From: Chitinophagaceae bacterium | GTDB lineage: Bacteria; Bacteroidota; Bacteroidia; Chitinophagales; Chitinophagaceae | NCBI GenBank assembly: GCA_016710165.1 | Contig: JADJLJ010000002.1 | Span: forward strand, 372,001 to 436,000 | Length of the DNA: 64,000 nt | Direction: 5' to 3' | Shown here: piece by piece, positions 18,398-27,254 of the stretch | Position numbering within the stretch: the stretch's first letter is position 1 | Layout of the letters: each line of letters begins with the position of its first letter | Translations under genes and position numbers: made by a program | Notes under the pieces: model-generated | What the model saw: the letters and a program-made list of their open reading frames with translations, nothing else | The model's database searches: none | What the model was told of the DNA's origin: nothing

Positions 18398-18790
18398 TTA
18401 CGCTTCATCTTTTGGCGCTTTTGGAGGGGCCGGCGGCGGCGGAGGAGGGGGCAATTTTCCATATAATTTTTCATAATATTCCTGGTTTGCAAGCCATTCA
18501 CTGAGTTTTATTTTTTTGCTGAATCCTTCCTTCTTTACATGCACCCATCCTTCACTTGCTGCACCAGTAGTAGTAACAGAAATGGAATATTCCATTTTAT
18601 CCCCATTCTTCTTTGATGGTGCAGGCGGCGGCGGTGGTGGTGGGGGAGGAGGAGGAGGAGGTGCTGGTACATCAGCAACTAAGGCTGGTGGCGGAGGAGG
18701 AGGTGGAGGGGGTGCATCTTTTGTTGTTTTTTGAGCCATTGCTTGTGCAGATACTACACAAACAATGAGCAGTAGCATTACTTTTTTCAT
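18398..18790 (-). CDS. secreted protein with long proline runs
   Basis: 130 residues. A signal peptide (MKKVMLLLIVCVVSAQAMAQ) is followed by a proline run at about 27-35, a longer one at about 44-56 and a third at about 114-120, separated by short Ala/Lys/Asp linkers. A non-repetitive middle (about 63-110) contains YSISVTTTGAASEGWVHVKK and LSEWLANQEYYEKLYGKL. Polyproline stretches are usually stiff linkers in the periplasm or cell surface and need EF-P to be translated (general knowledge). No family recognised. The coding runs are long C/G-rich tracts, so their exact length may be unreliable or variable. A small reading frame and terminator lie just upstream on the same strand. Confidence 0.7.
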   Translation of the reverse strand: MKKVMLLLIVCVVSAQAMAQKTTKDAPPPPPPPPPALVADVPAPPPPPPPPPPPPPAPSKKNGDKMEYSISVTTTGAASEGWVHVKKEGFSKKIKLSEWLANQEYYEKLYGKLPPPPPPPAPPKAPKDEA

Positions 18791-18836
18791 AAAAATTTTT
18801 GTTTTGAGATGCAGGGAGATTCTTATTCCATAAAAA

Positions 18837-18862
18837 GGCCCCGCCGGTTAACCGGCGGGGCC
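18837..18862 (-). terminator. strong terminator of a short leftward transcript
   Basis: A perfect 26-base palindrome (arms of 13 around GTTAAC, core GCCCCGCCGG) followed on the minus strand by TTTTTA. It lies upstream of the proline-run gene on that gene's strand, so it must end some other minus-strand transcript that starts further right. Confidence 0.75.
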
Positions 18863-18877
18863 TAAGCAGTTGGTTTT

Positions 18878-18895
18878 GGGTAAACAACTTTACCC
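18878..18895 (-). other. hairpin at the end of the small reading frame
   Basis: Perfect 7-base stem GGGTAAA / TTTACCC with a four-base loop. The stop codon of the small reading frame at 18890-18892 sits inside it, 16 bases before the strong terminator on the minus strand. Confidence 0.6.
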
Positions 18896-19040
18896 TATGG
18901 TAGTATCATACGCAATGATGGGGCTATGATCACCTGTTGTCAGTTGTTTAACAACCAGCCCGGGCTTAAGACAAGCCGCTTTCAGTAAATGCTGCTTTAC
19001 GGGGAAAAGTTTCTTGTTAATGCGTTGCCGATGCCTGCAT
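18890..19040 (-). CDS. possible small protein of 49 residues (needs one base correction)
   Basis: On the minus strand an open frame of over 45 codons ends in KQLTTGDHSPIIAYDTTIG and TAA, followed by two hairpins and a T-tract. As sequenced its frame has no ATG, GTG or TTG start, but an ATG at 19038-19040 lies one frame off; removing one G (CAGG to CAG) gives a 49-codon protein beginning MQHRQRINKKLFPVKQHLL. The region before the ATG is AT-rich as expected for a start in this phylum. It is basic at the N-terminus and has one cysteine. I do not recognise a family. It could instead be a non-coding RNA with a terminator. Confidence 0.35.
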
Positions 19041-19161
19041 ATTTTTTTTAATTTAAAAAACCGTTAATCAGAACTTAAAAATCTACATATATGGCAGATC
19101 GGTATGTTTATGCCTGTACAATACCATGTTATACCTTAAATTGCAGCAATTTTAAAAGTAT

Positions 19162-19884
19162 ATGTGGAGTATTTGCAAAAAAGAACTGCAGCAGTTTTTC
19201 AGCAATCTTACGGGATATATTACCATCATTTTATTTTTGCTGGTCAACGGTATTTTCTTATTCGTACTTAACGACAGCAATATTTTTGATTTTGGTTATG
19301 CCTCACTGGACAAATTTTTTGAACTGGCTCCCTGGATCCTGCTTTTTCTGGTCCCGGCCATTACCATGCGTACCCTTGCCGATGAATTCAGGGGCGGCAC
19401 TTTTGAGATACTTCAAACCCGGCCTTTAACAAGTTGGCAGATAGCGCTTGGTAAGTATTTCTCCATCCTCATCGTATTGCTGTTTGTCATTATTCCCACC
19501 CTGGTTTATGTAATTACGATCCGGTCGTTAAGCACGCAGGGGGGCATTGACAGCGGCGGGATCTTAGGCAGTTATATCGGGCTGTACCTGCTGGCTGCCG
19601 TATTTTCCGCCATTGGGCTTTGCTGCAGCGGATTTACCAATAATGCTGTGGTGGCTTTCCTGGTCAGCGCTTTTGCCTGCCTGCTTTTATATTTTGGATT
19701 CAATGCACTTAGTAAACTGACCTTTTTGGCAAACGGACCCGATTATTACGTGGAAATGCTCGGCATCGATTTTCATTACCGCAGCATCAGCCGGGGCGTG
19801 CTCGACAGCCGGGATGTGATCTATTTTATCAGCATCATCTTCCTGTTTCTTTTAATTACTGTAAAAAATATCCGTAAAAAATAA
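19162..19884 (+). CDS. gldF: gliding motility ABC transporter permease GldF
   Basis: 240-residue ABC-2 type permease with six hydrophobic helices. Together with GldA (ATPase, not in this window) and GldG it forms an inner-membrane transporter needed for gliding in Flavobacterium johnsoniae (family knowledge). Seen: the cytoplasmic start MWSICKKELQQFF, LAPWILLFLVPAITMRTLAD, the EFRGGTFEILQTRPLTSWQ loop typical of GldF, and FHYRSISRGVLDSRDV before the last helix. The gldG start follows directly at the stop. No downstream member other than gldG and terC is linked. Confidence 0.92.
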   Translation: MWSICKKELQQFFSNLTGYITIILFLLVNGIFLFVLNDSNIFDFGYASLDKFFELAPWILLFLVPAITMRTLADEFRGGTFEILQTRPLTSWQIALGKYFSILIVLLFVIIPTLVYVITIRSLSTQGGIDSGGILGSYIGLYLLAAVFSAIGLCCSGFTNNAVVAFLVSAFACLLLYFGFNALSKLTFLANGPDYYVEMLGIDFHYRSISRGVLDSRDVIYFISIIFLFLLITVKNIRKK

Positions 19885-21600
19885 ATGGGCCTATTCAATA
19901 AAATATGGAACAGCAGACTCTGGTTACCCATCACCATTATTGGTTTGGTTGTAGTAAACTGGCTGGCGTCGCTCTATCATACCCGGGTGGATCTTACAAA
20001 TGAAAAACGGTTTACCCTTTCTTCTGCTACAAAAAAACTATTAAAAAAACTGGACGATGAAGTAAAGGTGGATGTTTTTATGAAAGGGGATTTTCCCAGC
20101 GGGTTTAAGAAACTTGCCAACAGTACGGGGGAGGTATTGCAGGAATTCAAAGAGCTGGCAGGGAAAAAAATACAGTACCGCTTCATCAGCCCGGAGGAAA
20201 ATGTGGAGGGCACGGATGTGAAATGGGCCGATACGCTTTCTGCCATGGGTTTTTATCCCATCAACTTAACATCGCAGGTCAAATCAGGGCAGCAACAGCA
20301 GAATATCTATCCCGTTGCATTTGTTCATTATAAAGAACAGGTTTCGCCGGTAATATTGTACCAGGGACGTACAAAGGCAATTACGTATCCTGAAATAAAC
20401 AGCGCCGAGGCACTTATGGAATTTAATTTTGCCAACGCAATAGACCGTTTGACAAGAACGGAAAAGGCCATGATCGTTTATTCCGCAGGGAACGGGGAAC
20501 CGGTGGATGCCAGAACCTATGACCTGTCGGAAAATGTTTTAAAGGCAGACTATAAATTTCAGCCGGTAGACATGAATGCAATACCCGGCATACCCGCTTC
20601 GGTTCAACTGTTGATGATCGTAAAGCCGGCGAAGCCTTTTTCTGATGAAACAAAACTGAAAATTGACCAGTTTGTGATGCGGGGTGGCAAACTGCTGCTC
20701 TTTGTTGATAAACTGGAAGCCGAACTGGACAGCCTACAAAGCAAAAAGGGCGAAGTGGTAGCGTATGACCGGGGGCTTGAACTGAATGACATGCTCTTTA
20801 AATACGGGGTACGGATAAACTCCGACCTGGTGATGGACCTGCAATGCGATTTTCTTCCTTTTGATGTAAATGGCAATGGCCAGTTTGAATTACTGCCCTG
20901 GAACTATTTCCCGGTCTTTGAAAGCCGGTCCAATCACATCATCAATAAGAACCTGGGTTTTGTCAGCGGCCGGTTTGTTAATTCAGTGGATACGGTGGAG
21001 GCGGAGGGGATCAGAAAAACAGTTTTGCTGAGTTCATCGGCAAACGCAAGGTCCATTGCAACCCCGGCGCTGATAAGTGTTAAAGAGAACAGCGATGCGC
21101 CCGAAAATGAACGTTTCAAAAGATCCAACATACCGGTAGCCATGCTGCTGGAAGGGAAATTCCGGTCTTTGTTCAGTAACCGGCTTTCGCAGGCAATGCG
21201 TGACAGCCTGCAGAAATACGGCGGGACCTTCATGCCCCAGTGTATTGCCGATAATAAGATAATCGTGGTGGCTGACGGCGATATTGTTTTGAACTCGGTA
21301 ATTAAGGGAAACCAACCCATCCCCATGGGTATGAACCCATACACGTTCGGGTCGCAAAGGGAATTTGCTTTTGCCAACAGGGATTTTTTACAGAACTGCC
21401 TCGATTACCTGGTAAACCCTTCGGGCCTGTCGGAAGCAAAGGCAAAGGATTACACCTTGCGGTTGCTGGATAAGAAAAAAACCGATGCCGGGAAAATGAA
21501 CTGGCAGTTGATAAATATTGCCGCACCGGTTTTGCTGGTGATCCTGTTTGCCGTACTTTACCAGTTCCTGCGCAAAAGAAAATATACACCTGACCGATAA
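19885..21600 (+). CDS. gldG: gliding motility-associated ABC transporter substrate-binding protein GldG
   Basis: 571 residues with one N-terminal membrane helix (about 12-30), a large periplasmic auxiliary-transport domain and a C-terminal helix (about 545-565) ending in KRKYTPDR. Seen: HTRVDLTNEKRFTLSSATKK after the first helix, a feature of GldG and related DUF4350/ABC auxiliary proteins, and FRSLFSNRLSQAM in the C-terminal half. It begins right after the gldF stop and its own TAA overlaps the terC ATG (TAATG), so gldF-gldG-terC are likely one transcript. Confidence 0.92.
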   Translation: MGLFNKIWNSRLWLPITIIGLVVVNWLASLYHTRVDLTNEKRFTLSSATKKLLKKLDDEVKVDVFMKGDFPSGFKKLANSTGEVLQEFKELAGKKIQYRFISPEENVEGTDVKWADTLSAMGFYPINLTSQVKSGQQQQNIYPVAFVHYKEQVSPVILYQGRTKAITYPEINSAEALMEFNFANAIDRLTRTEKAMIVYSAGNGEPVDARTYDLSENVLKADYKFQPVDMNAIPGIPASVQLLMIVKPAKPFSDETKLKIDQFVMRGGKLLLFVDKLEAELDSLQSKKGEVVAYDRGLELNDMLFKYGVRINSDLVMDLQCDFLPFDVNGNGQFELLPWNYFPVFESRSNHIINKNLGFVSGRFVNSVDTVEAEGIRKTVLLSSSANARSIATPALISVKENSDAPENERFKRSNIPVAMLLEGKFRSLFSNRLSQAMRDSLQKYGGTFMPQCIADNKIIVVADGDIVLNSVIKGNQPIPMGMNPYTFGSQREFAFANRDFLQNCLDYLVNPSGLSEAKAKDYTLRLLDKKKTDAGKMNWQLINIAAPVLLVILFAVLYQFLRKRKYTPDR

Positions 21601-22562
21601 TGGACAAAACACAATTGATATACCTGGTTTTCAGTGTGGTGATCGTGGTTGCACTGATATTTGACCTGGGATTACTGAGTAAGAAAAACCAGGTCATCAG
21701 CCTGAAAGCTGCTTTAATACAAACGATTTTCTGGGTACTCCTGTCCTTTATCTTCTGTGGGTTCATCTGGTACGAAAATGACGGCGGCAACGGGAAGGAA
21801 GATGCCATCTCCTATATCTCGGCCTATTTGCTGGAATGGTCGCTCTCCATTGACAACATCTTTGTATTCATCATCATCTTCTCATTCTTTAAAGTAAAGC
21901 CGGAGAATTACTCCCGGGTCTTACTGCTGGGTATATTAATGGCCATCATATTCCGCATCATTTTTATAGCACTGGGCAGCGAACTGGTTGCCCGCTTTGA
22001 ATGGGTGATGTATATTTTCGGCGCTTTCATTTTATATACCGGGTTTAAGATGTTCGTGAGTAAGGAAGAGGAGGAATTTGACCCGAAGAATAACTGGGCA
22101 TACCGGCTCATGCAGAAATTCATGCGGATCACGCATGAAGAACCGCATGGCAGGTTCATTATCGTTCGTCATAAAAAAGCATATTTCACCACGCTTTCCA
22201 TGGTGGTAGTGATGCTTGGCCTGATCGATATTATGTTCGCCCTTGATTCCATACCGGCTGTTTTCTCCATCATCCCCGATCCCGGTAAAAAACTGCTCAT
22301 CTATTCTTCCAATATTTTTGCTGTACTGGGGCTTCGCAGCCTTTTCTTCCTGTTAAGGGGCGCTGCCAGCAAATTCGATTACCTGCAGCAGGGCATTGCC
22401 ATTGTACTGGTTTTCATCGGCGTAAAAATGCTGATCGCAGACTGGTTCCATATTCCTGTTTGGGTCTCGCTGCTGGTAATTGTATTTTGTATATCCGGCT
22501 CGGTATTTTATTCCATATATCACCAGCGCAAGGGAGTGCCAAAAGATGTTAAAGAAGATTGA
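21600..22562 (+). CDS. TerC family integral membrane protein
   Basis: 320-residue protein with about eight to nine membrane helices. Family acidic motifs are visible: WSLSIDNIFVFIIIF near residue 82 and ALDSIPAVFSI near 215, where aspartates in helices are thought to bind metal ions. TerC/Alx proteins take part in manganese handling and metal loading of exported enzymes (family knowledge). The ATG overlaps the gldG stop. The protein has the long cytoplasmic loop with SKEEEEFDPKNNW typical of the Alx-type subgroup. Confidence 0.9.
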   Translation: MDKTQLIYLVFSVVIVVALIFDLGLLSKKNQVISLKAALIQTIFWVLLSFIFCGFIWYENDGGNGKEDAISYISAYLLEWSLSIDNIFVFIIIFSFFKVKPENYSRVLLLGILMAIIFRIIFIALGSELVARFEWVMYIFGAFILYTGFKMFVSKEEEEFDPKNNWAYRLMQKFMRITHEEPHGRFIIVRHKKAYFTTLSMVVVMLGLIDIMFALDSIPAVFSIIPDPGKKLLIYSSNIFAVLGLRSLFFLLRGAASKFDYLQQGIAIVLVFIGVKMLIADWFHIPVWVSLLVIVFCISGSVFYSIYHQRKGVPKDVKED

Positions 22563-22578
22563 TTAAACTTTCTTTCTA

Positions 22579-25071
22579 TTGTATAAAGCTTCGCAAATAG
22601 CGTCCATCATCAAGGCAAAAACAACTGCCCCAAAAACAGATGTCCTCGTTGAACATCTTTTACTTGACAGCCGTAAATTATTATTCCCGGCCACTTCCAT
22701 CTTTTTTGCGCTGGATGGTCCCCGGAGGGCAGGCAGCCTGTTCATACCAGAGCTGTACGACAAGGGGGTACGTTGTTTTGTGGTGGCTGCGGATTTTTCG
22801 GAAACAGAGATCAAAAGATACAAGGGCGCCTTTTTTTTCCAGGTGCAGGATGTGCTGCAGGCGCTGCAATCATTAACTGCCCACCATCGCCTTCAATTCA
22901 GGCTGCCCGTCATTGGTATTACAGGCAGCAATGGCAAAACCATTGTAAAGGAATGGCTATACCAGCTCCTTCAGCCGGATCAAAATATTGTACGCAGCCC
23001 CAAAAGTTTCAATTCGCAGATCGGGGTGCCGCTGAGCGTATGGCAGATCCATGAAGAAAATACACTGGGTATCTTTGAAGCCGGTATCTCGCAACCCGGC
23101 GAAATGCAGCACCTGGCCAGGATCATTGCACCTTCTGTAGGCGTTATTACTTCCATCGGTGAAGCACATGGCGAAGGATTCCTGAATATCCGGCAAAAGA
23201 TAAATGAAAAACTGCGCTTGTTTGTTAAAAGTGATGTGCTCATCTATTGTGCCGATAACCCCGACCTGAACGATGCAGTGAACACGTTTAAGAACAATGT
23301 ACGGGGCAATGAAGACTTTAAATTGTTTTCGTGGAGTAAAAAGGAATCGGCAACCCTGCAGGTGATGGCGGTGGAAAAGGGAAATGCACAGACAAATATC
23401 TCTGCCAGGTTCAACGAGGAAGAGATAAACTTCACTATTCCTTTTACCGACGAGGCCTCGGTTGAAAATGCCATAACCTGTTGTTGTGTGCTGCTGCATC
23501 TGGGAGTTACGGCGGAGAACATTGCCCACCGTATGCCCCAGCTTCGTTATGTGGAAATGCGGCTGGAACTGAAACAGGGCATCAATAACTGCTCGGTGAT
23601 CAACGACAGCTATAACTCCGACATCAATTCGCTGGTGATCGCCCTCGATTTTTTACAACAGCAGCAGCAACATGCCAGGCGCACGATAATCCTCAGCGAT
23701 ATCATGCAGTCGGGCAAAAGCAGCGGCGAACTGTATGCAGACGTAGCTGCTATCCTGGAGCAGAAGAACATCAACCGGTTCATCGGGATCGGGCCCGAGC
23801 TGACAAAGCAGAAGAATGCCTTTAAGAATATTTCCCAATCCGCTTTTTATGGTTCTACGGCCGATTTCATCCACCAGTTTCATGCCCAGCATTTTCATGA
23901 CGAGACGGTTTTGCTGAAAGGGGCAAGGCTTTTTGAGTTTGAACTGATCAGCCACTTGCTGGAGCAGAAAATTCACCAGACCGTCCTGGAGATAAACCTG
24001 AACGCCATAACGCATAATTTAAAGACCTACCAGCAACTGCTGAATAAGGATGTAAAGCTGATGGCCATGGTAAAGGCATTCAGTTATGGCAGCGGCAGTT
24101 TTGAGATCGCCAACCTGCTGCAGTTCCATAAAGTGGATTACCTGGCGGTGGCGTATGCCGACGAAGGCGTAGAGCTTCGAAAGGCCGGTATCAGCCTGCC
24201 CATCATGGTCATGAATGCCGAGGAAATAACCTTTGATGTGATGATGCAGTATAACCTGGAGCCTGAATTATTTTCCTTCGGTATTTTTGATGCTTTTGAG
24301 AACTACATAAAACGATCCGGCATTACTAATTACCCGGTGCATATAAAACTGGATACCGGTATGCGGCGCCTTGGGTTTGAAGAAGCAGATATGAAAGAGT
24401 TATGCCAGCGGTTGCGATCAACCACCATATTCAAGGTACAGTCTGTTTTTTCTCACCTGGCTGCCAGCGATTCTGCTGCCCATGACGCATTTACGGAAAA
24501 CCAGGCCCTGGTATTTTCAAGAGCATGTAAAGAGATACAGAAGGCAACGGGTTATAAATTTCTCCGGCACATTGCCAATACATCGGCCATCCACCGCCAT
24601 AAAGAACTGCAGTTCGATATGGTTCGCCTGGGGATCGGCTTATATGGTGTTGATTCCAATGAGACCATACAGCAACAGTTAAGGAATGTGACCACGTTAA
24701 GATCTACGGTATCGCAGATAAAAAAAGTAAGTGCAGGGGAAAGTGTGGGGTACAGCCGCAAGGGAGTGGCAACAAAAGATTCGGTGATCGCAACCGTACG
24801 TATTGGTTATGCCGACGGGTACCACCGGCTCATGAGCAATGGGACAGGAAAAATGTGGGTGAATGGAAAGCGGGTGCCGGTGATCGGGAATGTTTGCATG
24901 GACATGACCATGCTGGATATAACCGGTGTGAACGTGAAGGAAGGGGATGAAGTGATCGTTTTTGGCGAAAACCTGCCGGTTGCTGAAGTGGCCGGCTGGG
25001 CACAAACAATACCCTATGAAATACTGACCGGCATTTCACAACGGGTAAAGAGGGTTTATTATGAGGAATAA
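22579..25071 (+). CDS. bifunctional MurF ligase/alanine racemase fusion
   Basis: 830 residues. The N-terminal about 455 are a Mur ligase with the ATP loop GITGSNGKTIVKEW near residue 113, EAGISQPGEM and NDSYNSDINSL. The C-terminal about 375 are a complete PLP alanine racemase: the lysine in MAMVKAFSYGSG (about 489), the tyrosine in GESVGYSRKGV, and GNVCMDMTMLDITG. Both make or add D-alanine for peptidoglycan stem peptides. Such MurF-Alr fusions are known in Bacteroidota. I accept the TTG at 22579, giving MYKASQIASIIK, because no ATG exists before essential sequence. A separate murF lies at 53416. Confidence 0.93.
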   Translation: MYKASQIASIIKAKTTAPKTDVLVEHLLLDSRKLLFPATSIFFALDGPRRAGSLFIPELYDKGVRCFVVAADFSETEIKRYKGAFFFQVQDVLQALQSLTAHHRLQFRLPVIGITGSNGKTIVKEWLYQLLQPDQNIVRSPKSFNSQIGVPLSVWQIHEENTLGIFEAGISQPGEMQHLARIIAPSVGVITSIGEAHGEGFLNIRQKINEKLRLFVKSDVLIYCADNPDLNDAVNTFKNNVRGNEDFKLFSWSKKESATLQVMAVEKGNAQTNISARFNEEEINFTIPFTDEASVENAITCCCVLLHLGVTAENIAHRMPQLRYVEMRLELKQGINNCSVINDSYNSDINSLVIALDFLQQQQQHARRTIILSDIMQSGKSSGELYADVAAILEQKNINRFIGIGPELTKQKNAFKNISQSAFYGSTADFIHQFHAQHFHDETVLLKGARLFEFELISHLLEQKIHQTVLEINLNAITHNLKTYQQLLNKDVKLMAMVKAFSYGSGSFEIANLLQFHKVDYLAVAYADEGVELRKAGISLPIMVMNAEEITFDVMMQYNLEPELFSFGIFDAFENYIKRSGITNYPVHIKLDTGMRRLGFEEADMKELCQRLRSTTIFKVQSVFSHLAASDSAAHDAFTENQALVFSRACKEIQKATGYKFLRHIANTSAIHRHKELQFDMVRLGIGLYGVDSNETIQQQLRNVTTLRSTVSQIKKVSAGESVGYSRKGVATKDSVIATVRIGYADGYHRLMSNGTGKMWVNGKRVPVIGNVCMDMTMLDITGVNVKEGDEVIVFGENLPVAEVAGWAQTIPYEILTGISQRVKRVYYEE

Positions 25072-25127
25072 AAACCATTGCCGGTTCACCTGGCCCAAAA
25101 CCCCAAACTCCAAAACCCAAACTCTCT

Positions 25128-25135
25128 TATCTTTG
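25128..25135 (+). promoter_or_regulatory. -7 promoter element for lspA, near-leaderless
   Basis: TATCTTTG is a perfect TAnnTTTG element. It ends only eight bases before the lspA ATG at 25144, so transcription should start about three to five bases before the coding region. No clear -33 TTTG is seen. Confidence 0.55.
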
Positions 25136-25143
25136 CGCACATT

Positions 25144-25842
25144 ATGAAAAGAAGACACGTAGCATTCATCATCTTACTGATCGTACTGGCAGACCAGGTG
25201 CTTAAGCTTTGGATAAAAACACATTTTCACCTGAACGAGTCACAGAAAGTGCTGGGCAGTGGTTTTCAACTCTACTTTGTTGAAAACCCTGGGATGGCTT
25301 ATGGCTGGAAATTCGGGGGCAACTGGGGCAAAATGGCGCTTACTGTTTTCAGGATGGGAGCTGTGATCTTCGGTACCTGGTACCTGGGCAAGATCATCCG
25401 GGAGAAATACCACAAAGGATTCATTGCCTGTGCCGCCCTGGTTTATGCAGGCGCCCTTGGTAACTTGATCGATTCTTCTTTTTACGGGATGATATTTGAT
25501 AAGGGAATGACGGTTGACCCCCTGCTAAAGGATTATGTAGGTTACAACGGACTGGCCACTTTTTCTTCAAAAGGCTATGCCTCTTTTTTACATGGCAACG
25601 TGGTGGATATGCTCTACTTTCCCGTTATAAGAGGCCATTTCCCTTCCTGGGTACCCGGTTGGGGTGGAGAGGATTTTGAGTTCTTCCGGCCCATTTTCAA
25701 TATTGCCGATGCCTCAATTACCACCGGTGTCATCAGCATCCTGGTATTCCAAAAAAGGTTCTTCAAGCAGCAAAAGAGCAAAGATCTGCATCCTACTGTG
25801 GAGACCAACGCCCTCGTAAATGATGAGTCGCAGGTTTCATAA
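25144..25842 (+). CDS. lspA: lipoprotein signal peptidase
   Basis: 232-residue inner-membrane aspartyl protease that removes signal peptides from prolipoproteins. The two catalytic aspartates are in GNLIDSSFYG and FNIADASITTG; VENPGMAYGW matches the conserved N-x-G/A-x-A-[FW] region. Four membrane helices are visible. A long periplasmic insert between the third helix and the second aspartate (about 118-175) makes it longer than proteobacterial LspA, which is usual in this phylum. The ATG at 25144 is chosen because the upstream in-frame start would precede the promoter. Many lipoproteins in this window are its likely substrates. Confidence 0.92.
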   Translation: MKRRHVAFIILLIVLADQVLKLWIKTHFHLNESQKVLGSGFQLYFVENPGMAYGWKFGGNWGKMALTVFRMGAVIFGTWYLGKIIREKYHKGFIACAALVYAGALGNLIDSSFYGMIFDKGMTVDPLLKDYVGYNGLATFSSKGYASFLHGNVVDMLYFPVIRGHFPSWVPGWGGEDFEFFRPIFNIADASITTGVISILVFQKRFFKQQKSKDLHPTVETNALVNDESQVS

Positions 25843-25878
25843 AAAACCTATCTTTAGATATAAAAATTACCTGGTTTT

Positions 25879-27192
25879 ATGAAGTATACCAGATTTGCGG
25901 TAGCCGTACTTTTCTTTTCAACAGTTTTTACATCCTGCCAGAAAGAACTTGATTTTGGAACAGACGGGATATCGGCCGGGAAACTGCTTAAAGACCTTTC
26001 CAATAACTGTCTGCCAGTGACTGTAAACGGCCTGTATAAAGTTGACAGTGTTCTCACCAATGATAATTTTGTGGATGTCCAGGTAGAAGTTTCTGTTAAA
26101 GGCAGTTTTGATATAAGATCCGATACCGTTAACGGCTATTCTTTCAGCAGGTCGGGCAGTGTGGTAAAAGGAGTGAATACCATACGGCTGTATGCCGCCG
26201 GCAAACCCCTGGTACCGGGAATAAATAACTTTACTGTAAAATACGGCACCAGTGCCTGTACGTTCAGCATCACCGTTCCTGCCAACCCGGCGGTATATAC
26301 CCTGGGCGGATCACCGGGAACATGTACAGGAGCTGTTTTAGCCGGAACATATAACACGGGTGTGGTTTTAACGGCAGCCAATACCGTAACCGTAAATGTG
26401 AATGTGACCTCAACCGGCGCTTACAGCATAAGCACCACCACCGTTAACGGGTTTGCCTTTTCAGCCACAGGCGTCTTCACTGCAACGGGTGCCCAAACCG
26501 TTGTTTTAACGGCCACCGGGACACCGGGTGCAGCGGGCAGTTTTAATTTTCCTGCCAGCGGCGGCGGCAACAGCTGCAGCTTTTCGGTGAACTGCAGCAC
26601 CATTCCCACCACCAACCTGGATTATATTCCCCAAACCAGTTTCAGTAACTGGTCGAGCAGGCAGGTAGGTGGCACGGCTTCGGATACAACCTATGTGCAG
26701 GTAAGCCCCAATAACATTGTCAAGAACGGGGTCACGTACCGCATATTTGAAGTAAAGGATATGGGAACCCCCACCGATTCGGTCTTTAACCGGAAGAACG
26801 GGGGTTTGTATTACCAGTTATATGAAGGTGATTTCGGCATATTTGATAATCCATTCAATGTAGATGGTTTGATACTGGATTCTTCACTGGCTACGAATGC
26901 CACCTGGACGATCACCCTGGGAACCAATACAGTGGGCGGATTCCCGGTGAATGTAAAGATCAACTGCCAGATCCTTGCCAGGAATGCATCCGCCACCATT
27001 GCCGGCAATAGTTATACAAACATCATTAAGGTAAAATACAGCTATATAGGTAACCTGGGGCTGGGCGATATAGTATATGCGGAAGAGCAAAGATGGTATG
27101 CCAGGGGCTTTGGCCTGGTTTATGATAAGATAAACGACGTACCCGTTACCACTACCACAGAGCTGGAGACTACCCGGATCCAGATCTTTTAA
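25879..27192 (+). CDS. lipoprotein with two tandem Ig-like repeats, unknown function
   Basis: 437 residues. A lipoprotein signal ends in VFTSCQKE. Two repeats of about 95 residues follow (about 45-140 and 145-240); they share S-TTTVNGFAFS / S-DTVNGYSFS and the endings GINNFTVKYGTSACTFSI and GSFNFPASGGGNSCSFSV. A distinct C-terminal domain (about 255-437) contains the sequence YYQLYEGDFGIFDNPF. The mature part is likely a surface or periplasmic beta-sandwich protein. A TATCTTTA at 25851, one base off the -7 consensus, may be its promoter. It is followed by another lipoprotein gene on the same strand, 62 bases on. Family not recognised. Confidence 0.78.
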   Translation: MKYTRFAVAVLFFSTVFTSCQKELDFGTDGISAGKLLKDLSNNCLPVTVNGLYKVDSVLTNDNFVDVQVEVSVKGSFDIRSDTVNGYSFSRSGSVVKGVNTIRLYAAGKPLVPGINNFTVKYGTSACTFSITVPANPAVYTLGGSPGTCTGAVLAGTYNTGVVLTAANTVTVNVNVTSTGAYSISTTTVNGFAFSATGVFTATGAQTVVLTATGTPGAAGSFNFPASGGGNSCSFSVNCSTIPTTNLDYIPQTSFSNWSSRQVGGTASDTTYVQVSPNNIVKNGVTYRIFEVKDMGTPTDSVFNRKNGGLYYQLYEGDFGIFDNPFNVDGLILDSSLATNATWTITLGTNTVGGFPVNVKINCQILARNASATIAGNSYTNIIKVKYSYIGNLGLGDIVYAEEQRWYARGFGLVYDKINDVPVTTTTELETTRIQIF

Positions 27193-27254
27193 AAGGATGG
27201 TTTTTAATGCCGGGAACCGGTGATAAAATATATAACCTGAGAAATATGACAACA

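Noticed and set aside
18516..18734. Plus-strand frame coding for glycine runs.
   Set aside because: It is the antisense shadow of the proline-run gene and has no start region or neighbours of its own.
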